Of a stretch of 40,416 nucleotides of DNA, positions 31,244-39,701 are shown in pieces. Source of the DNA: Candidatus Hermodarchaeota archaeon. Its GTDB lineage: Archaea; Asgardarchaeota; Hermodarchaeia; Hermodarchaeales; Hermodarchaeaceae. The stretch is taken from assembly GCA_016839995.1 (NCBI GenBank), contig JAEOTD010000064.1, forward strand, positions 1 through 40,416, given 5' to 3'. Position 1 is the first letter of the stretch. Every line of letters starts with the position of its first letter. The position numbers and the translations under genes were made by a program. The notes beneath the pieces were generated by a model, which was not told the DNA's origin, searched no databases, and saw only the letters and a program-made list of their open reading frames with translations.

Positions 31244-31999
31244 CTAGAAATCTCGGAGTACGGCTTCAAAGATTTCAACTTGGTGACCAAGTATTTTTGC
31301 TCGTTTTTCCAAATTTTCTTTGCGTGATTTGTAATCAGTCTCTTTGACTTCTCCTACAGAGTGACGAGCATCTAACAGGGATAATTCATCTCGCACTGCT
31401 TTGTATTGGGCTTTAAGTAACGCAAGCCATTCACGGGCTAATACAACTTTTTCTTGGTATTGGGCATCACTCTCTGCCATACCTTGCTCATATTCATCTT
31501 GAAGCCGAATATAGACGCTTTCTCGAACCTTGCCACTTTCTTTGAGTTCTTCCAGCTTCTCGCTTCTTTCTTTCAGTCGTTGCCGTTCTTTACCTGCTTT
31601 TTCAAAGTCAAATTCCTTAACCTTAGACTTGAGCTTCCTTTCCTTTGTCTTCAAGGCTTTGATTTTCTTTTGCAGAGGTTTGATTTCTTTCTCTAATTCT
31701 GCAATGGATCGGTCACCTTGCTCAAGCTCTTTTTCAAGCCGGTCTAACTCTTCCAGAAACTCAGATTCCTCGTCTTCAATTCCCATCAACTGAGCCCGAA
31801 TTTTCAGTTGCGCTAATACTTCTGCAGGAACCTCGGTCACCGGCTCTCGATCTGATACAACTGTTGGGGCAGCACGCCCAGTCGTTACAGGACGTGATAC
31901 TGGTGTTGACACAGGTGCACCGAGTTTCGACCCACAATACTTACAGAATTTGGCCGAATCCTTAACTGATTGCCCACAATTTGGACAGATACGTGACAT
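31244..31999 (-). CDS. Zinc-ribbon plus long coiled-coil protein, 251 aa
   Basis: The protein begins with a complete zinc ribbon (CPNCGQSVKDSAKFCKYCG), then a short Pro/Thr/Val linker. It continues with a long coiled coil of Glu, Lys, Leu and Arg heptads over about residues 85-250 (LEELDRLEKELEQGDRSIAELEKEIKPLQKK and onward). I know of no function; such proteins may act as cytoplasmic scaffolds. ATG 31999 is preferred: GGTGA is 5 nt upstream and the zinc ribbon starts at once. The frame extends to 32050 without family character. It diverges from the stomatin gene, 136 nt apart. Confidence 0.75.
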   Translation of the reverse strand: MSRICPNCGQSVKDSAKFCKYCGSKLGAPVSTPVSRPVTTGRAAPTVVSDREPVTEVPAEVLAQLKIRAQLMGIEDEESEFLEELDRLEKELEQGDRSIAELEKEIKPLQKKIKALKTKERKLKSKVKEFDFEKAGKERQRLKERSEKLEELKESGKVRESVYIRLQDEYEQGMAESDAQYQEKVVLAREWLALLKAQYKAVRDELSLLDARHSVGEVKETDYKSRKENLEKRAKILGHQVEIFEAVLRDF

Positions 32000-32135
32000 A
32001 CACTCACCTGCCGAATTCCATGTAATTTCACGCCTAAAATCCTTCGCCACACCACGATTTTCCTGAGCAAACCCAAAAATGTCCGTAAAGTATATTCCTC
32101 TGAATTAAGCACCAATACATGAAGGGATAGGAAAT

Positions 32136-33026
32136 ATGCAATTCGATCTATTCTACTTCTTCCAAACCTATTGGTGGCTCATAGTAATTCTCATCTTTGT
32201 CATCATCCTTCTCCTCATCATTCCCTTCATTCGCATTCTCAAAGAATACGAGCGCGCCGTCATCTTCCGCCTTGGTCGCGCCGTCCCTGGCGTCAAAGGC
32301 CCCGGTGTAATCTTCCTCCTGCCGATTCTAGACAAAATGGTCAGAGCTGATTTACGGGAACAATATTTCGAAATCGAACACCAACGCTGCATCACCAGCG
32401 ACAATGCACCTGTCGACATCGACCTCCTCATCTATCATCGAGTTATCAACGCACGGGACAGCGTCTTACGCATCCGAGATTTTAGTGGTGCTGCTCTAGG
32501 AATTAGTCAAACCACACTCCGTGCCGTCGTTGGAGATATCACCTTAGACGATGTCCTTGCCAAACGTGAATACATCAACAGCATTCTCCGAGAAAAACTC
32601 GATGAAAACACCGAACCTTGGGGCGTGAAGGTTACCAAAGTGGAGATTCGAGAGATTCTCCCCCCAACAAAGGTGAATGAGGCAATGATCATGCAAATGG
32701 AAGCCGAAAGGCGCCGAAGAGCTATGGTTACAGAAGCCGCAGGAAAACGCGAATCAACCATCGCAATTGCTGAAGGTGATAAACAATCAGCGATTCTTCG
32801 GGCTGAGGGTGAACGGCAGTCAGCAGTGTTGCGGGCTGAAGGTGAAGCCTTGGCACTCCAGAAGGTCTTTGATATTGCGAAGGGAATTGACGAAAAGACA
32901 ATGGTGCTTCAATACTTAGATGCGATTCAAAAATTAGGTGTGAGTCCGAGTACCAAGTATGTGATTCCCATTGAATTTACCCAACTAGTAAATCCGATTC
33001 AAAAATTCTTGAAGACCATCAAATAG
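32136..33026 (+). CDS. Stomatin/SPFH (band 7) membrane protein
   Basis: A 296-residue stomatin-type SPFH protein. One N-terminal membrane helix (VILIFVIILLLIIPFI, about 16-33) is followed by the band 7 domain: EYERAVIFRLGR, GPGVIFLLPILDKMVRADLREQ, TLRAVVGDITLDDVLAKRE, and VTKVEIREILPP. It then has the alanine/glutamate-rich coiled coil with repeats IAEGDKQSAILRAEGERQSAVLRAEGEA, and ends in a short tail. Such proteins form large ring-shaped membrane microdomain scaffolds that regulate proteases or channels. An NfeD-type membrane protease partner is not in the window. It diverges from the zinc-ribbon coiled-coil gene. Confidence 0.93.
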   Translation: MQFDLFYFFQTYWWLIVILIFVIILLLIIPFIRILKEYERAVIFRLGRAVPGVKGPGVIFLLPILDKMVRADLREQYFEIEHQRCITSDNAPVDIDLLIYHRVINARDSVLRIRDFSGAALGISQTTLRAVVGDITLDDVLAKREYINSILREKLDENTEPWGVKVTKVEIREILPPTKVNEAMIMQMEAERRRRAMVTEAAGKRESTIAIAEGDKQSAILRAEGERQSAVLRAEGEALALQKVFDIAKGIDEKTMVLQYLDAIQKLGVSPSTKYVIPIEFTQLVNPIQKFLKTIK

Positions 33027-33122
33027 GGATTGGTAACAAATCATTGGAACCCGGTAGGCATCCTCCTTCGGTTACCTCATCTATATGTCGTGCTACTCGG
33101 ATAATTAAACAGTGATGATTGG

Positions 33123-33440
33123 CTACTTTGCAGCAGCTTGGACTTTCTCTTTCACTGTTTCACGGGTGTCATTATCGAGGACAGTGGTATAAGATTCATA
33201 ACCAGGTAGACCAGTTCTGATCTCCTCGATGAGAAGCATGAGCGCTTTTTCAGAATCTAGGTCGCGAACTTCTAAACTGGCATCATCAAAGATGAAACTG
33301 GCTTCCTTCCATTTCCCTTCTCCGACCTGATACATCATATAGAGATAATCGTCGGTCATAAGGATAGCTGAATTGACTTTCCAAGCCTCTTCTAGCAGTT
33401 CAAGGGTTTTCTTAGCATTCTCCTCTTTGCTCATGGACAT
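33123..33440 (-). CDS. Hypothetical acidic protein, 105 aa
   Basis: I do not recognise it. A soluble acidic protein with mixed structure: helix (KKTLELLEEAWKVNSA), a beta-rich middle (ILMTDDYLYMMYQVGEGKWKEASFIFDD), then helices (SEKALMLLIEEIRTGLP) and a final amphipathic helix (TRETVKEKVQAAAK). Three starts sit close together (GTG 33443, ATG 33440, ATG 33434). A TATA-like ATTTTTATGA (33471-33480) would give only a few bases of leader, so initiation near 33440 is likely. Its neighbours are the stomatin and endA genes. Confidence 0.62.
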   Translation of the reverse strand: MSMSKEENAKKTLELLEEAWKVNSAILMTDDYLYMMYQVGEGKWKEASFIFDDASLEVRDLDSEKALMLLIEEIRTGLPGYESYTTVLDNDTRETVKEKVQAAAK

Positions 33441-33514
33441 CACGTCAGTGTAAGTGAACTCTACAATACCTCATAAAAATCCAGTGGTCAAAATCTGGAG
33501 GGTGGTACAATACC

Positions 33515-34075
33515 CTAAGGTTTGATCCATGAGAAGACGAAATATCGTACTTTTCCTGATTCACTCGAGGTGGCTAAGACAAACCGTTTGCGAACGGAGG
33601 TGGCAAGACGTCCGGCTCTAACAACTTCAATTGCGGAGACTTCATCGGATTTGGCGATTACTTCGACAATGAAAAGGGAGTGGTCAATTCCCGGTCCGTG
33701 ACGATACACAGCAAAATCTGCACCGAATTTCAAACCGGGTCGTACGACAAATCCCCGTTTCCGTAAATCCTCATAGACTTGGAATTTTCTGCTAAAGTCC
33801 TTGTGTTGTTTTTCAGCGACCACAACAAGGTCCTTCTCTTTTAGTGGAGAAGTCACCTCATCGGTATAGACTTCGATTTTACCCTTACGGAGAAGGTGGA
33901 GGGCTTCGAAAAAGGAGAGCTGGGATGGGCGGTCAAATTCAGTGGTTTTTGGTTTTCTAATGCCTAAGGGTTTACCAAAAAAGCCGTCACCATAGAGTCT
34001 TGATCCATCTTCCGGATTCCAGATGACGACCTTGTTTTCAACAATTTGAGCGGGAATTCTTTTAGCAGGTGGCAT
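33515..34075 (-). CDS. endA: tRNA-splicing endonuclease (EndA)
   Basis: EndA cuts the bulge-helix-bulge of archaeal tRNA and rRNA introns. The 186-residue protein has the catalytic triad of the family: Tyr124 (GADFAVYRHG), His132 (DHSLFIVEVI) and Lys163 (ATSVRKRFVLAT). It also has the N-terminal domain with QLSFFEALHLLRKGKIEV. Its length fits a one-domain chain that would form an alpha4 homotetramer, or the catalytic half of an alpha2-beta2 enzyme; the sequence alone cannot decide. The enzyme is directly relevant to the double-intron tRNA-Gln at 9147. Confidence 0.93.
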   Translation of the reverse strand: MPPAKRIPAQIVENKVVIWNPEDGSRLYGDGFFGKPLGIRKPKTTEFDRPSQLSFFEALHLLRKGKIEVYTDEVTSPLKEKDLVVVAEKQHKDFSRKFQVYEDLRKRGFVVRPGLKFGADFAVYRHGPGIDHSLFIVEVIAKSDEVSAIEVVRAGRLATSVRKRFVLATSSESGKVRYFVFSWIKP

Positions 34076-34133
34076 CTCAGCTCACATGATCTTTTCTCTG
34101 ACTAACCTTTGATAACGAGGTTTAAAAGCGGTA

Positions 34134-34814
34134 CTATGGAACCCGCGCAATGGCGATTATTCGAACTGCATCCGCCGCATCTTCTGCTGCATCAGCAATT
34201 TCTTCTAAATGTTGACCTAAATCCTTCAACCGCAATAAAACGGTGACTTCGAGATTCGATCTATACAAAAACTGAGTGAAGCCACGATGTGCCGAATCTG
34301 CATCCCGTTCAGCTAAGTCAACCTGCATAGCAAATTCAACAGCTTTGTCTGAATTCTGTTCAAGGAACATGATCGATTGGCGCATTTTAAACACTGCATC
34401 GTTTAGAGCGTCGAGGAGCGCAGTGAAATGCTTACGAGTTTTTGCATCCGGTTTAAATTCCTCTAATCCTGAAAGATCCCATGCTGAAGCTTCACAAAGA
34501 TCAGCAATGTCATCAGTTCGCATTACTAGGCGGAAATAATCACTCCGGCGTAGCATGGTTTCAGAAACTGATAACTCGTCTAGGAGCGTACGTTTGATAC
34601 TATCTGCCTTCCTTTCAAGCTTAGCTAGCTTGTTGAAGTGGTCTTTATGGCGTTCTTTGTGGCCATCCATCCAGTCCTCAATCATTACTCGAAGAGCTTT
34701 TGCAGCCTGTAAGACCACACTTGAATGATCCTGAGCAATAGCTATTGCCTTGTATTCCGCGCGATTTCCTGATGATTCTAGTGTCACTTTTACTGACCTC
34801 TGAGCGAGGGTCAT
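34134..34814 (-). CDS. PhoU-like phosphate-transport regulator, DUF47 family
   Basis: A 226-residue all-helical protein of the DUF47/PhoU-like family (COG1392), with antiparallel helices and conserved acidic residues (FRLVMRTDDIADLCEASAWDL, FLEQNSDKAVEFAMQVDLAERDADS, LGQHLEEIADAAEDAADAVRIIA) that bind metals in PhoU proteins. DUF47 genes commonly sit next to PiT-type phosphate transporters, but here the neighbour is a UppP-like phosphatase gene, which ends 32 nt before the start. ATG 34814 follows GAGGTG; GTG 34820 is also possible. Confidence 0.85.
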   Translation of the reverse strand: MTLAQRSVKVTLESSGNRAEYKAIAIAQDHSSVVLQAAKALRVMIEDWMDGHKERHKDHFNKLAKLERKADSIKRTLLDELSVSETMLRRSDYFRLVMRTDDIADLCEASAWDLSGLEEFKPDAKTRKHFTALLDALNDAVFKMRQSIMFLEQNSDKAVEFAMQVDLAERDADSAHRGFTQFLYRSNLEVTVLLRLKDLGQHLEEIADAAEDAADAVRIIAIARVP

Positions 34815-34846
34815 CGACACCTCTATTAAAGCCTATCGCCTCTACT

Positions 34847-35689
34847 TCAAGGAATTGTGAAGGCAATTGTCGGAATCGTAAGTCCGACAACGATGATGCC
34901 TAAAATAAGGCAGAAAATCCACCAGGGCACACGAATGGCGTAATAACGAAGAAGAGTGAGGGTCACCAATCCGGTGAGAAAGGCTACTAAGATTATTGCC
35001 AAGAGGATAAATGGTGGTAAAATTAGAACAGCGCCTTCGATTAGGAAGTCCAAAGTGACAACCCCGATGGTCGCAGGAACACTTAGAAGAAAGCTCAATC
35101 GAAGTGCATCTTCTCGGTTTACACCCCGCACAAGGAGCCAAGTAAGCGTCATCGCTGAACGGCTAATCCCAGGAAGAACAGCGATTCCCTGAAGCAAACC
35201 AATTACAAAGGCTTCACGAAATGGTATATCCCCCAATGTTAGATCTCCTTTTGCTCCACGCTGAAAATACAGCACGAAACCTGTAGCAATCAGCAGAATC
35301 CCCACCAGAAGCGTAACAACACTCCCCATGAGATACGTTACCCAGTTCTTCAGAAAGAAATACAGGGGCAAGGCAATCAGAACCGTCCCAATTGTACCTG
35401 CTATAACAAAAACAAAGAGAGGGCCAAACAGCTTTGTCTGTTCTGAGTCAGACGCCTCTTCCGATGAAGAACGAATTCGAGCATATAATGGAGTGAAAAT
35501 ATCTCGGTGATAAAAAACAATGACGGTGAAGGCGGTACCAAGGTGTAACCAAAAAATGAGTGATAACACGAAAGCAGAATCAAAAAAGAATACATTCACT
35601 CCAGCCAGTAATATCTGCCCCTCACTACTCACTGGCAGATACTCGAGTAATCCTTGCATCAATGCTAAAATCAAAAGTTCAATAATCAT
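34847..35689 (-). CDS. uppP: Undecaprenyl-diphosphatase-like membrane phosphatase (UppP/BacA)
   Basis: A 280-residue membrane protein with about eight helices and both family motifs: QGLLEYLPVSSEGQ (the E-rich first motif, usually EFLPVSSTGH) and PGISRSAMT, which carry the catalytic Glu, His/Ser and Arg of prenyl-diphosphate phosphatases. In bacteria it recycles undecaprenyl phosphate; in archaea a dolichol-type prenyl carrier for N-glycosylation is the likely substrate. The first motif's His is Gln here. ATG 35689 gives the usual short N-terminus; GTG 35701 adds four residues. It is the first gene of a pair with the DUF47 gene. Confidence 0.87.
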   Translation of the reverse strand: MIIELLILALMQGLLEYLPVSSEGQILLAGVNVFFFDSAFVLSLIFWLHLGTAFTVIVFYHRDIFTPLYARIRSSSEEASDSEQTKLFGPLFVFVIAGTIGTVLIALPLYFFLKNWVTYLMGSVVTLLVGILLIATGFVLYFQRGAKGDLTLGDIPFREAFVIGLLQGIAVLPGISRSAMTLTWLLVRGVNREDALRLSFLLSVPATIGVVTLDFLIEGAVLILPPFILLAIILVAFLTGLVTLTLLRYYAIRVPWWIFCLILGIIVVGLTIPTIAFTIP

Positions 35690-35873
35690 AAGAAATATCA
35701 CTCGGGCTAGTCTTCGTTGATATCATCGCATCCCTAAAAGATTGTCTGATAAGGCGCCAATCAAGTAAACAGGTTACAGAAGCCATGAAACTGAAAATGT
35801 TTCCTCGAGACGTTTCATGCATTGGCGAATCGCTTAAAACCTGCCGTTGATTAAAAACTCAGGAGGATTTGCC

Positions 35874-36221
35874 GTGGAACCTGAAAAACAGCCATCATCA
35901 GCGGAGAGTCAAAAACTAACAATCCTCCGGACATTGGTTGATGAAGATCCCGTTAAACGAGAGTTAGTCCGCTGTTTAAGCGATGGATTATGGCATACTA
36001 CTTCTGAACTTGCCCGCTTCGCAAAGAAGGCAAACCCGGTGGTTGGATTAGTTACTGTGGGGACAATTTTAACTAGATTACAAGAACAGTTGAGTGAACA
36101 GTTCCTTGAACAAATGATCCAGCAAGCCGATGAAGGGGTTTCATCATGGCGTATTGGGGTAGAATGGTTGGATGTTGTCAAAACAATCCTGAAGGCCCCT
36201 AGTCCCGCTTCTTCTGGTTGA
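35874..36221 (+). CDS. Small winged-helix-like protein, 115 aa
   Basis: I do not recognise a family. The centre (VKRELVRCLSDGLWHTTSELARFAKKANPVVGLVTVGTILTRLQEQ) reads like a winged helix-turn-helix, with short charged ends. GTG 35874 is preferred: GGAGG lies 6-7 nt upstream inside the frame that could otherwise be extended to TTG 35847. It is in the spacer before the histone gene and may be an unlinked transcription regulator. Confidence 0.62.
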   Translation: MEPEKQPSSAESQKLTILRTLVDEDPVKRELVRCLSDGLWHTTSELARFAKKANPVVGLVTVGTILTRLQEQLSEQFLEQMIQQADEGVSSWRIGVEWLDVVKTILKAPSPASSG

Positions 36222-36290
36222 GAATTCCAATTCTCAATTGATAGTCGCCGTAGAGCCGTTTTTCCCTAGAATAAAGGGAAATAATACTGC

Positions 36291-36300
36291 GTTTATAAGG
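36291..36300 (+). promoter_or_regulatory. TATA-like element upstream of the histone gene
   Basis: GTTTATAAGG lies 77 nt before ATG 36377. It would start a leader of about 45 nt that also contains AT-rich ATTTTAGGAAAAAA. The strength of the match is moderate and a closer promoter (AAAACTTAAG, 36321-36330) is possible. Confidence 0.35.
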
Positions 36301-36376
36301 AATGGGCTTTTAATCGGTGTAAAACTTAAGTAGGGGCAGTAAGAACGGTTATTTTAGGAAAAAACCGGTGTTAATC

Positions 36377-36616
36377 ATGCCCCGAGAAAAAACAACTCGA
36401 ATTATTCCCTTGGCCCCAATTGACCGATTAATTCGCAAAGCCGGAGCCGAACGTGTTAGCGAACATGCCGCCACTGAACTGGGCGAAGTGCTCGAAGAAT
36501 TAGGAATCGAAATCGCCACAATCGCTAAGGAACTCTCGGAGTTTGCGGGACGAAAAACCGTTACGCGTAAAGATGTCAAACTGGCTTATAAACAGTGGAA
36601 GAAGACTCGGCGATAG
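36377..36616 (+). CDS. Archaeal histone, with a short basic N-terminal tail, 79 aa
   Basis: A histone-fold DNA-binding protein. The fold follows the family closely: LAPIDRLIRKAGAERVSEHA, ELGEVLEELGIEIATIAKEL, then EFAGRKTVTRKDVKLAYKQW. The first eight residues (MPREKTTR) form a short basic tail, longer than that of the smallest archaeal histones. ATG 36377 is preferred over GTG 36368, which adds three residues; GGTG lies 7 nt upstream. A TATA-like GTTTATAAGG is at 36291-36300. Confidence 0.95.
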   Translation: MPREKTTRIIPLAPIDRLIRKAGAERVSEHAATELGEVLEELGIEIATIAKELSEFAGRKTVTRKDVKLAYKQWKKTRR

Positions 36617-36707
36617 TTTATCCGGCCAACAACGAACAATCTTAAGGCTTAAAATGGGTTCCAGCCCACAATCCTAGCTGGTGCCCTCTTTTTCGTAGGT
36701 GACATTA

Positions 36708-37925
36708 ATGCCCATCAAACCTCTGCATAGTGACCTTATCACGAACCGAACAAAAACAATTCAATATGCTATCCGGGATGTTGTCGTAACCGCGAAACGG
36801 CTTGAAGCCTCCGGACAACAAATCACCTATCTCAATATTGGTGATCCGATAGTCTACGATTTTGAAACTCCTTCCTTTTTAGTGGACGCGTTTTGTGCTG
36901 CAGCTAAAGAGGGACATAACGGGTACTCGGCATCTGCAGGAATTCCTACATTTCGTAAAGCCGTTGTTAAGAAAGAGAAACGCATCAATCAAGTAACTAT
37001 CCACGAATCAGATGTTATAGCAACAGCTGGCATATCGGAAGGCATCCAAATGGTAATGGCTGCACTGGTTCACCCAGGGTCTGAAGTTCTGGTACCCGGA
37101 CCAACGTATCCACCATACCTAGCCTTTGTCCGATTTTTCGATGGAACAGCGCTTACTTATCGTTGCATTGAGGAGGAAGGCTGGCGTCCTGATCCTGATG
37201 ATATTCGTGCTCAAATCACTGACAAGACTGCTGCAATAGTCCTCATTAATCCGAATAATCCCACAGGATCCGTATATTCGGAAAAAACTATCAAAACCTT
37301 CGTCAATATTGCAGGTGAATATGGGCTCCCACTCATTTCCGACGAAGTCTATGATCGCTTAATCTATGATCAGACACCAAAAAGCACCGCGGCTCTAGCC
37401 AAAGATGTGCCTGTTATAGGTTTCAACGGGTTATCCAAAGTCTACCTTGTCCCCGGCTGGCGCATCGGATACATGTACTTCCATCATCAAAACCACGAAT
37501 TCGCAGAGTTAAAAGAACACATCCTCAAGCAGGCACGCATCCGAATATGCACCAACGCACCTGCTCAATATGCAAGTGCCGTTGCGCTCCAAGAAAGTGA
37601 TGCATATCTCAAACCGGTCCTTGCCCGTCTCCGCGAACGACGAGACCTAGTCTCCAAACGTCTTAACGAAATCCAAGGCATCTCAACATCTAAACCAGAA
37701 GGTGCATTTTACATCTTTCCAAAAATCAACCTCAACAATCGGTGGACAAATGATGAAACTTTTGTCATGGAACTGCTTCACAAGACTGGAGTATTAGTTG
37801 TTCATGGTTCCGGTTTTGACCCAAACCATGGTGCAAATCATTTCCGCCTTGTTTTCTTGGCTCCACCACCCATTCTCAACTCAGCATTGGATGCTCTACA
37901 ACATTTCATGGAAAAAGGGTCCTAA
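36708..37925 (+). CDS. Class I/II pyridoxal-phosphate aminotransferase (alanine/aspartate type)
   Basis: A 405-residue fold-type I aminotransferase. Visible motifs are YLNIGDP near the N-terminus, YSASAGIPTFRKAV, VLINPNNPTGSVY, ISDEVYDRLIYD, and the PLP-lysine segment GFNGLSKVYLVPGWRIGY, then HFRLVF for substrate carboxylate binding. It resembles archaeal enzymes annotated as alanine or aspartate aminotransferases; the exact amino acid cannot be set from sequence. ATG 36708 is chosen with GGTGA a few bases upstream; GTG 36699 adds three residues. It overlaps the end of the minus-strand gene at 37922 by 4 nt. Confidence 0.92.
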   Translation: MPIKPLHSDLITNRTKTIQYAIRDVVVTAKRLEASGQQITYLNIGDPIVYDFETPSFLVDAFCAAAKEGHNGYSASAGIPTFRKAVVKKEKRINQVTIHESDVIATAGISEGIQMVMAALVHPGSEVLVPGPTYPPYLAFVRFFDGTALTYRCIEEEGWRPDPDDIRAQITDKTAAIVLINPNNPTGSVYSEKTIKTFVNIAGEYGLPLISDEVYDRLIYDQTPKSTAALAKDVPVIGFNGLSKVYLVPGWRIGYMYFHHQNHEFAELKEHILKQARIRICTNAPAQYASAVALQESDAYLKPVLARLRERRDLVSKRLNEIQGISTSKPEGAFYIFPKINLNNRWTNDETFVMELLHKTGVLVVHGSGFDPNHGANHFRLVFLAPPPILNSALDALQHFMEKGS

Positions 37926-38260
37926 TCAAAACCTGATGTATCCGGTGGCTCTTGAGAATCCATACCTGATTCAGTTTGTGTCTCAGCTGAGCGTGATGTA
38001 TTAATTCGCGCCTCCTGAACCATGCGGCCAATGGTTCCAAACATGCGCTCAGGGCTAAACATAGGCATCGAGACGTTGTTTTGAATAGCATTGAAAATCT
38101 CGTTATGATTGAGATCGGTTGTCAAGGGTGTGGTGCTGACTTCGGTGGGTCCACGAAAAACCTTCACCGCCCATCGGTCACCCATACGTCCAAGCTCAAC
38201 GAGGTACGAGGTCATTGGAAGGATGTATTTTTGCGTGATAGCCTGGTATTCTTGCGACAT
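37922..38260 (-). CDS. Hypothetical protein, 112 aa
   Basis: I do not recognise it. The central part could form a small mixed domain (MTSYLVELGRMGDRWAVKVFRGP, then FNAIQNNVSMPMFSPERMFGTIGRMVQEARI), and the C-terminal 20 residues are acidic and low in complexity. ATG 38260 has GAGG about 8 nt upstream. It follows the coiled-coil gene at 38325-39575 by 64 nt on the same strand and could be co-transcribed. Its last 4 nt overlap the convergent aminotransferase gene. Confidence 0.62.
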   Translation of the reverse strand: MSQEYQAITQKYILPMTSYLVELGRMGDRWAVKVFRGPTEVSTTPLTTDLNHNEIFNAIQNNVSMPMFSPERMFGTIGRMVQEARINTSRSAETQTESGMDSQEPPDTSGFD

Positions 38261-38324
38261 ACTCCATCGCCTCTATTTATCGTATCCACGGATGTGGGCT
38301 AAAAAGGCTTTGTGACTGCTGAGT

Positions 38325-39575
38325 TCAAGATTTCTCAGTTAAATCTTCACCAATAATCGCCATTACATCGTCAGGAAACTCGATTTCAATGTCACCCCGA
38401 AGGATGCTGGACAAAGATTTTTCCAAGCGTTGTTGCAGGAGTTTTAAGCGCGCAGATACCTTACCGATTTGTTCCTTATGGTGGCTAATTTCTGCGGCAA
38501 CATCCCGTTTCTCCCATTCAGCTCGTTCTAAAGATTTTTCCAGTTCACGCCGCTCATCAATGGAAACTGAAGACTCTATCTCGGATTTCCGGGAATCGAG
38601 AGTTGAAAAACGCAAACGATAGTCATCTAACGCCCCTCTCTCAACAATCTGGTCCCGGCGGTCGATTACTTTACGGTTAAGACTGGCTTTGAACTTGATT
38701 TTCTTTTCCTGAATTGCATCGCTGAGGGCATTCAGTCCTGCTTTCAAACGTGTGAGAATATCAGTGTCTCTTTGAAATGCTTGCCAAGGATCTGCGGAGT
38801 AGGCATCCGCGCCTTCTCCCGCCGTTGAAGAAATCATGATGGATTGTCCTGCAGCCTGACTAAGCTTTTTGAAAGGTTTTTTCAGAAAATTCAATTGGTT
38901 CGTCACAATCATCCGTATACTGTCAATTTCTCGACGAATTTCATCAATCTCCTCTAAACCTGAATCCTTGCGAAACTGTTCAATGCCGGTTTGCTGCTTC
39001 TCAATCCGTCCTTCTGCTTTCTCCTGCTGTTGTTGCAGCTCAACTAAGTCCTTCGACAGTTTCACGACCTGATGAGACCGGTCTTCGATTTCTTCAACCT
39101 CATCACGAATTTGATCCAGCTGCTTCGGAAGCTTATCCTTCTCCCATATCTTCTTGATTTTCTGATACCCCTGATTAATCGCCCGAAACTGATAATCTAA
39201 TTCTTTGACGACACGCTTATGCACTTGTGGTAACCGGCGAATATATCGGTGGCCAGCCATCGTCACGTCACGAATATACCTTTCCAAATCCTGTAACAGC
39301 TCTTCTACCGATGCATACGTAATCTCTTCAGGAAATTCAACAGAATCAAAGAGCGTTTTCAACCGATTCGCCAGTTTCGCAGCAGCACCGGGAACGGTCA
39401 TTTCACCATCTATGACCACTTCTTCAAGTAACAAATCCGCAGTTTCTGTGGTTTTCACCAACGCCTCTTCAATCCGGTCCAAGTGCTTCTGAATATCGGC
39501 CCGGTAATTAAAGAGCAAATCCTCGGTCTGCTTTGAAAACCAATCAGGTAACTCATATACGTCAATCAATGACAC
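38325..39575 (-). CDS. Long coiled-coil protein, 416 aa
   Basis: A large soluble protein made mostly of helices with coiled-coil stretches (RDEVEEIEDRSHQVVKLSKDLVELQQQQEKAEGR and ERAEWEKRDVAAEISHHKEQIGKVSARLKLLQQRLEKSL). A Gly/Ser/Ala-rich break near residue 250 (ISSTAGEGADAYSADPWQ) may be a hinge. No enzymatic motif. A scaffold or effector for the adjacent small GTPase is a possibility, because the gene is divergent from the GTPase gene 127 nt away and shares its promoter region. That is inference from position. Confidence 0.75.
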   Translation of the reverse strand: MSLIDVYELPDWFSKQTEDLLFNYRADIQKHLDRIEEALVKTTETADLLLEEVVIDGEMTVPGAAAKLANRLKTLFDSVEFPEEITYASVEELLQDLERYIRDVTMAGHRYIRRLPQVHKRVVKELDYQFRAINQGYQKIKKIWEKDKLPKQLDQIRDEVEEIEDRSHQVVKLSKDLVELQQQQEKAEGRIEKQQTGIEQFRKDSGLEEIDEIRREIDSIRMIVTNQLNFLKKPFKKLSQAAGQSIMISSTAGEGADAYSADPWQAFQRDTDILTRLKAGLNALSDAIQEKKIKFKASLNRKVIDRRDQIVERGALDDYRLRFSTLDSRKSEIESSVSIDERRELEKSLERAEWEKRDVAAEISHHKEQIGKVSARLKLLQQRLEKSLSSILRGDIEIEFPDDVMAIIGEDLTEKS

Positions 39576-39701
39576 ACTGTCGTCCTCGCCTCATTTGAAA
39601 ACCTCCATGCATTAAAAAATTAACTCAAGAAGAACCTAAACCAGACCCCTCACCTACCCTGCTTGCCAAAAAGCTTATCAGCGCCACTCCGATAAACAAG
39701 A

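Noticed and set aside
32750-32870. Short direct repeat in DNA
   Set aside because: It encodes the SAILRAEGERQSAVLRAEGEA repeat of the stomatin coiled coil, which is normal for the family.
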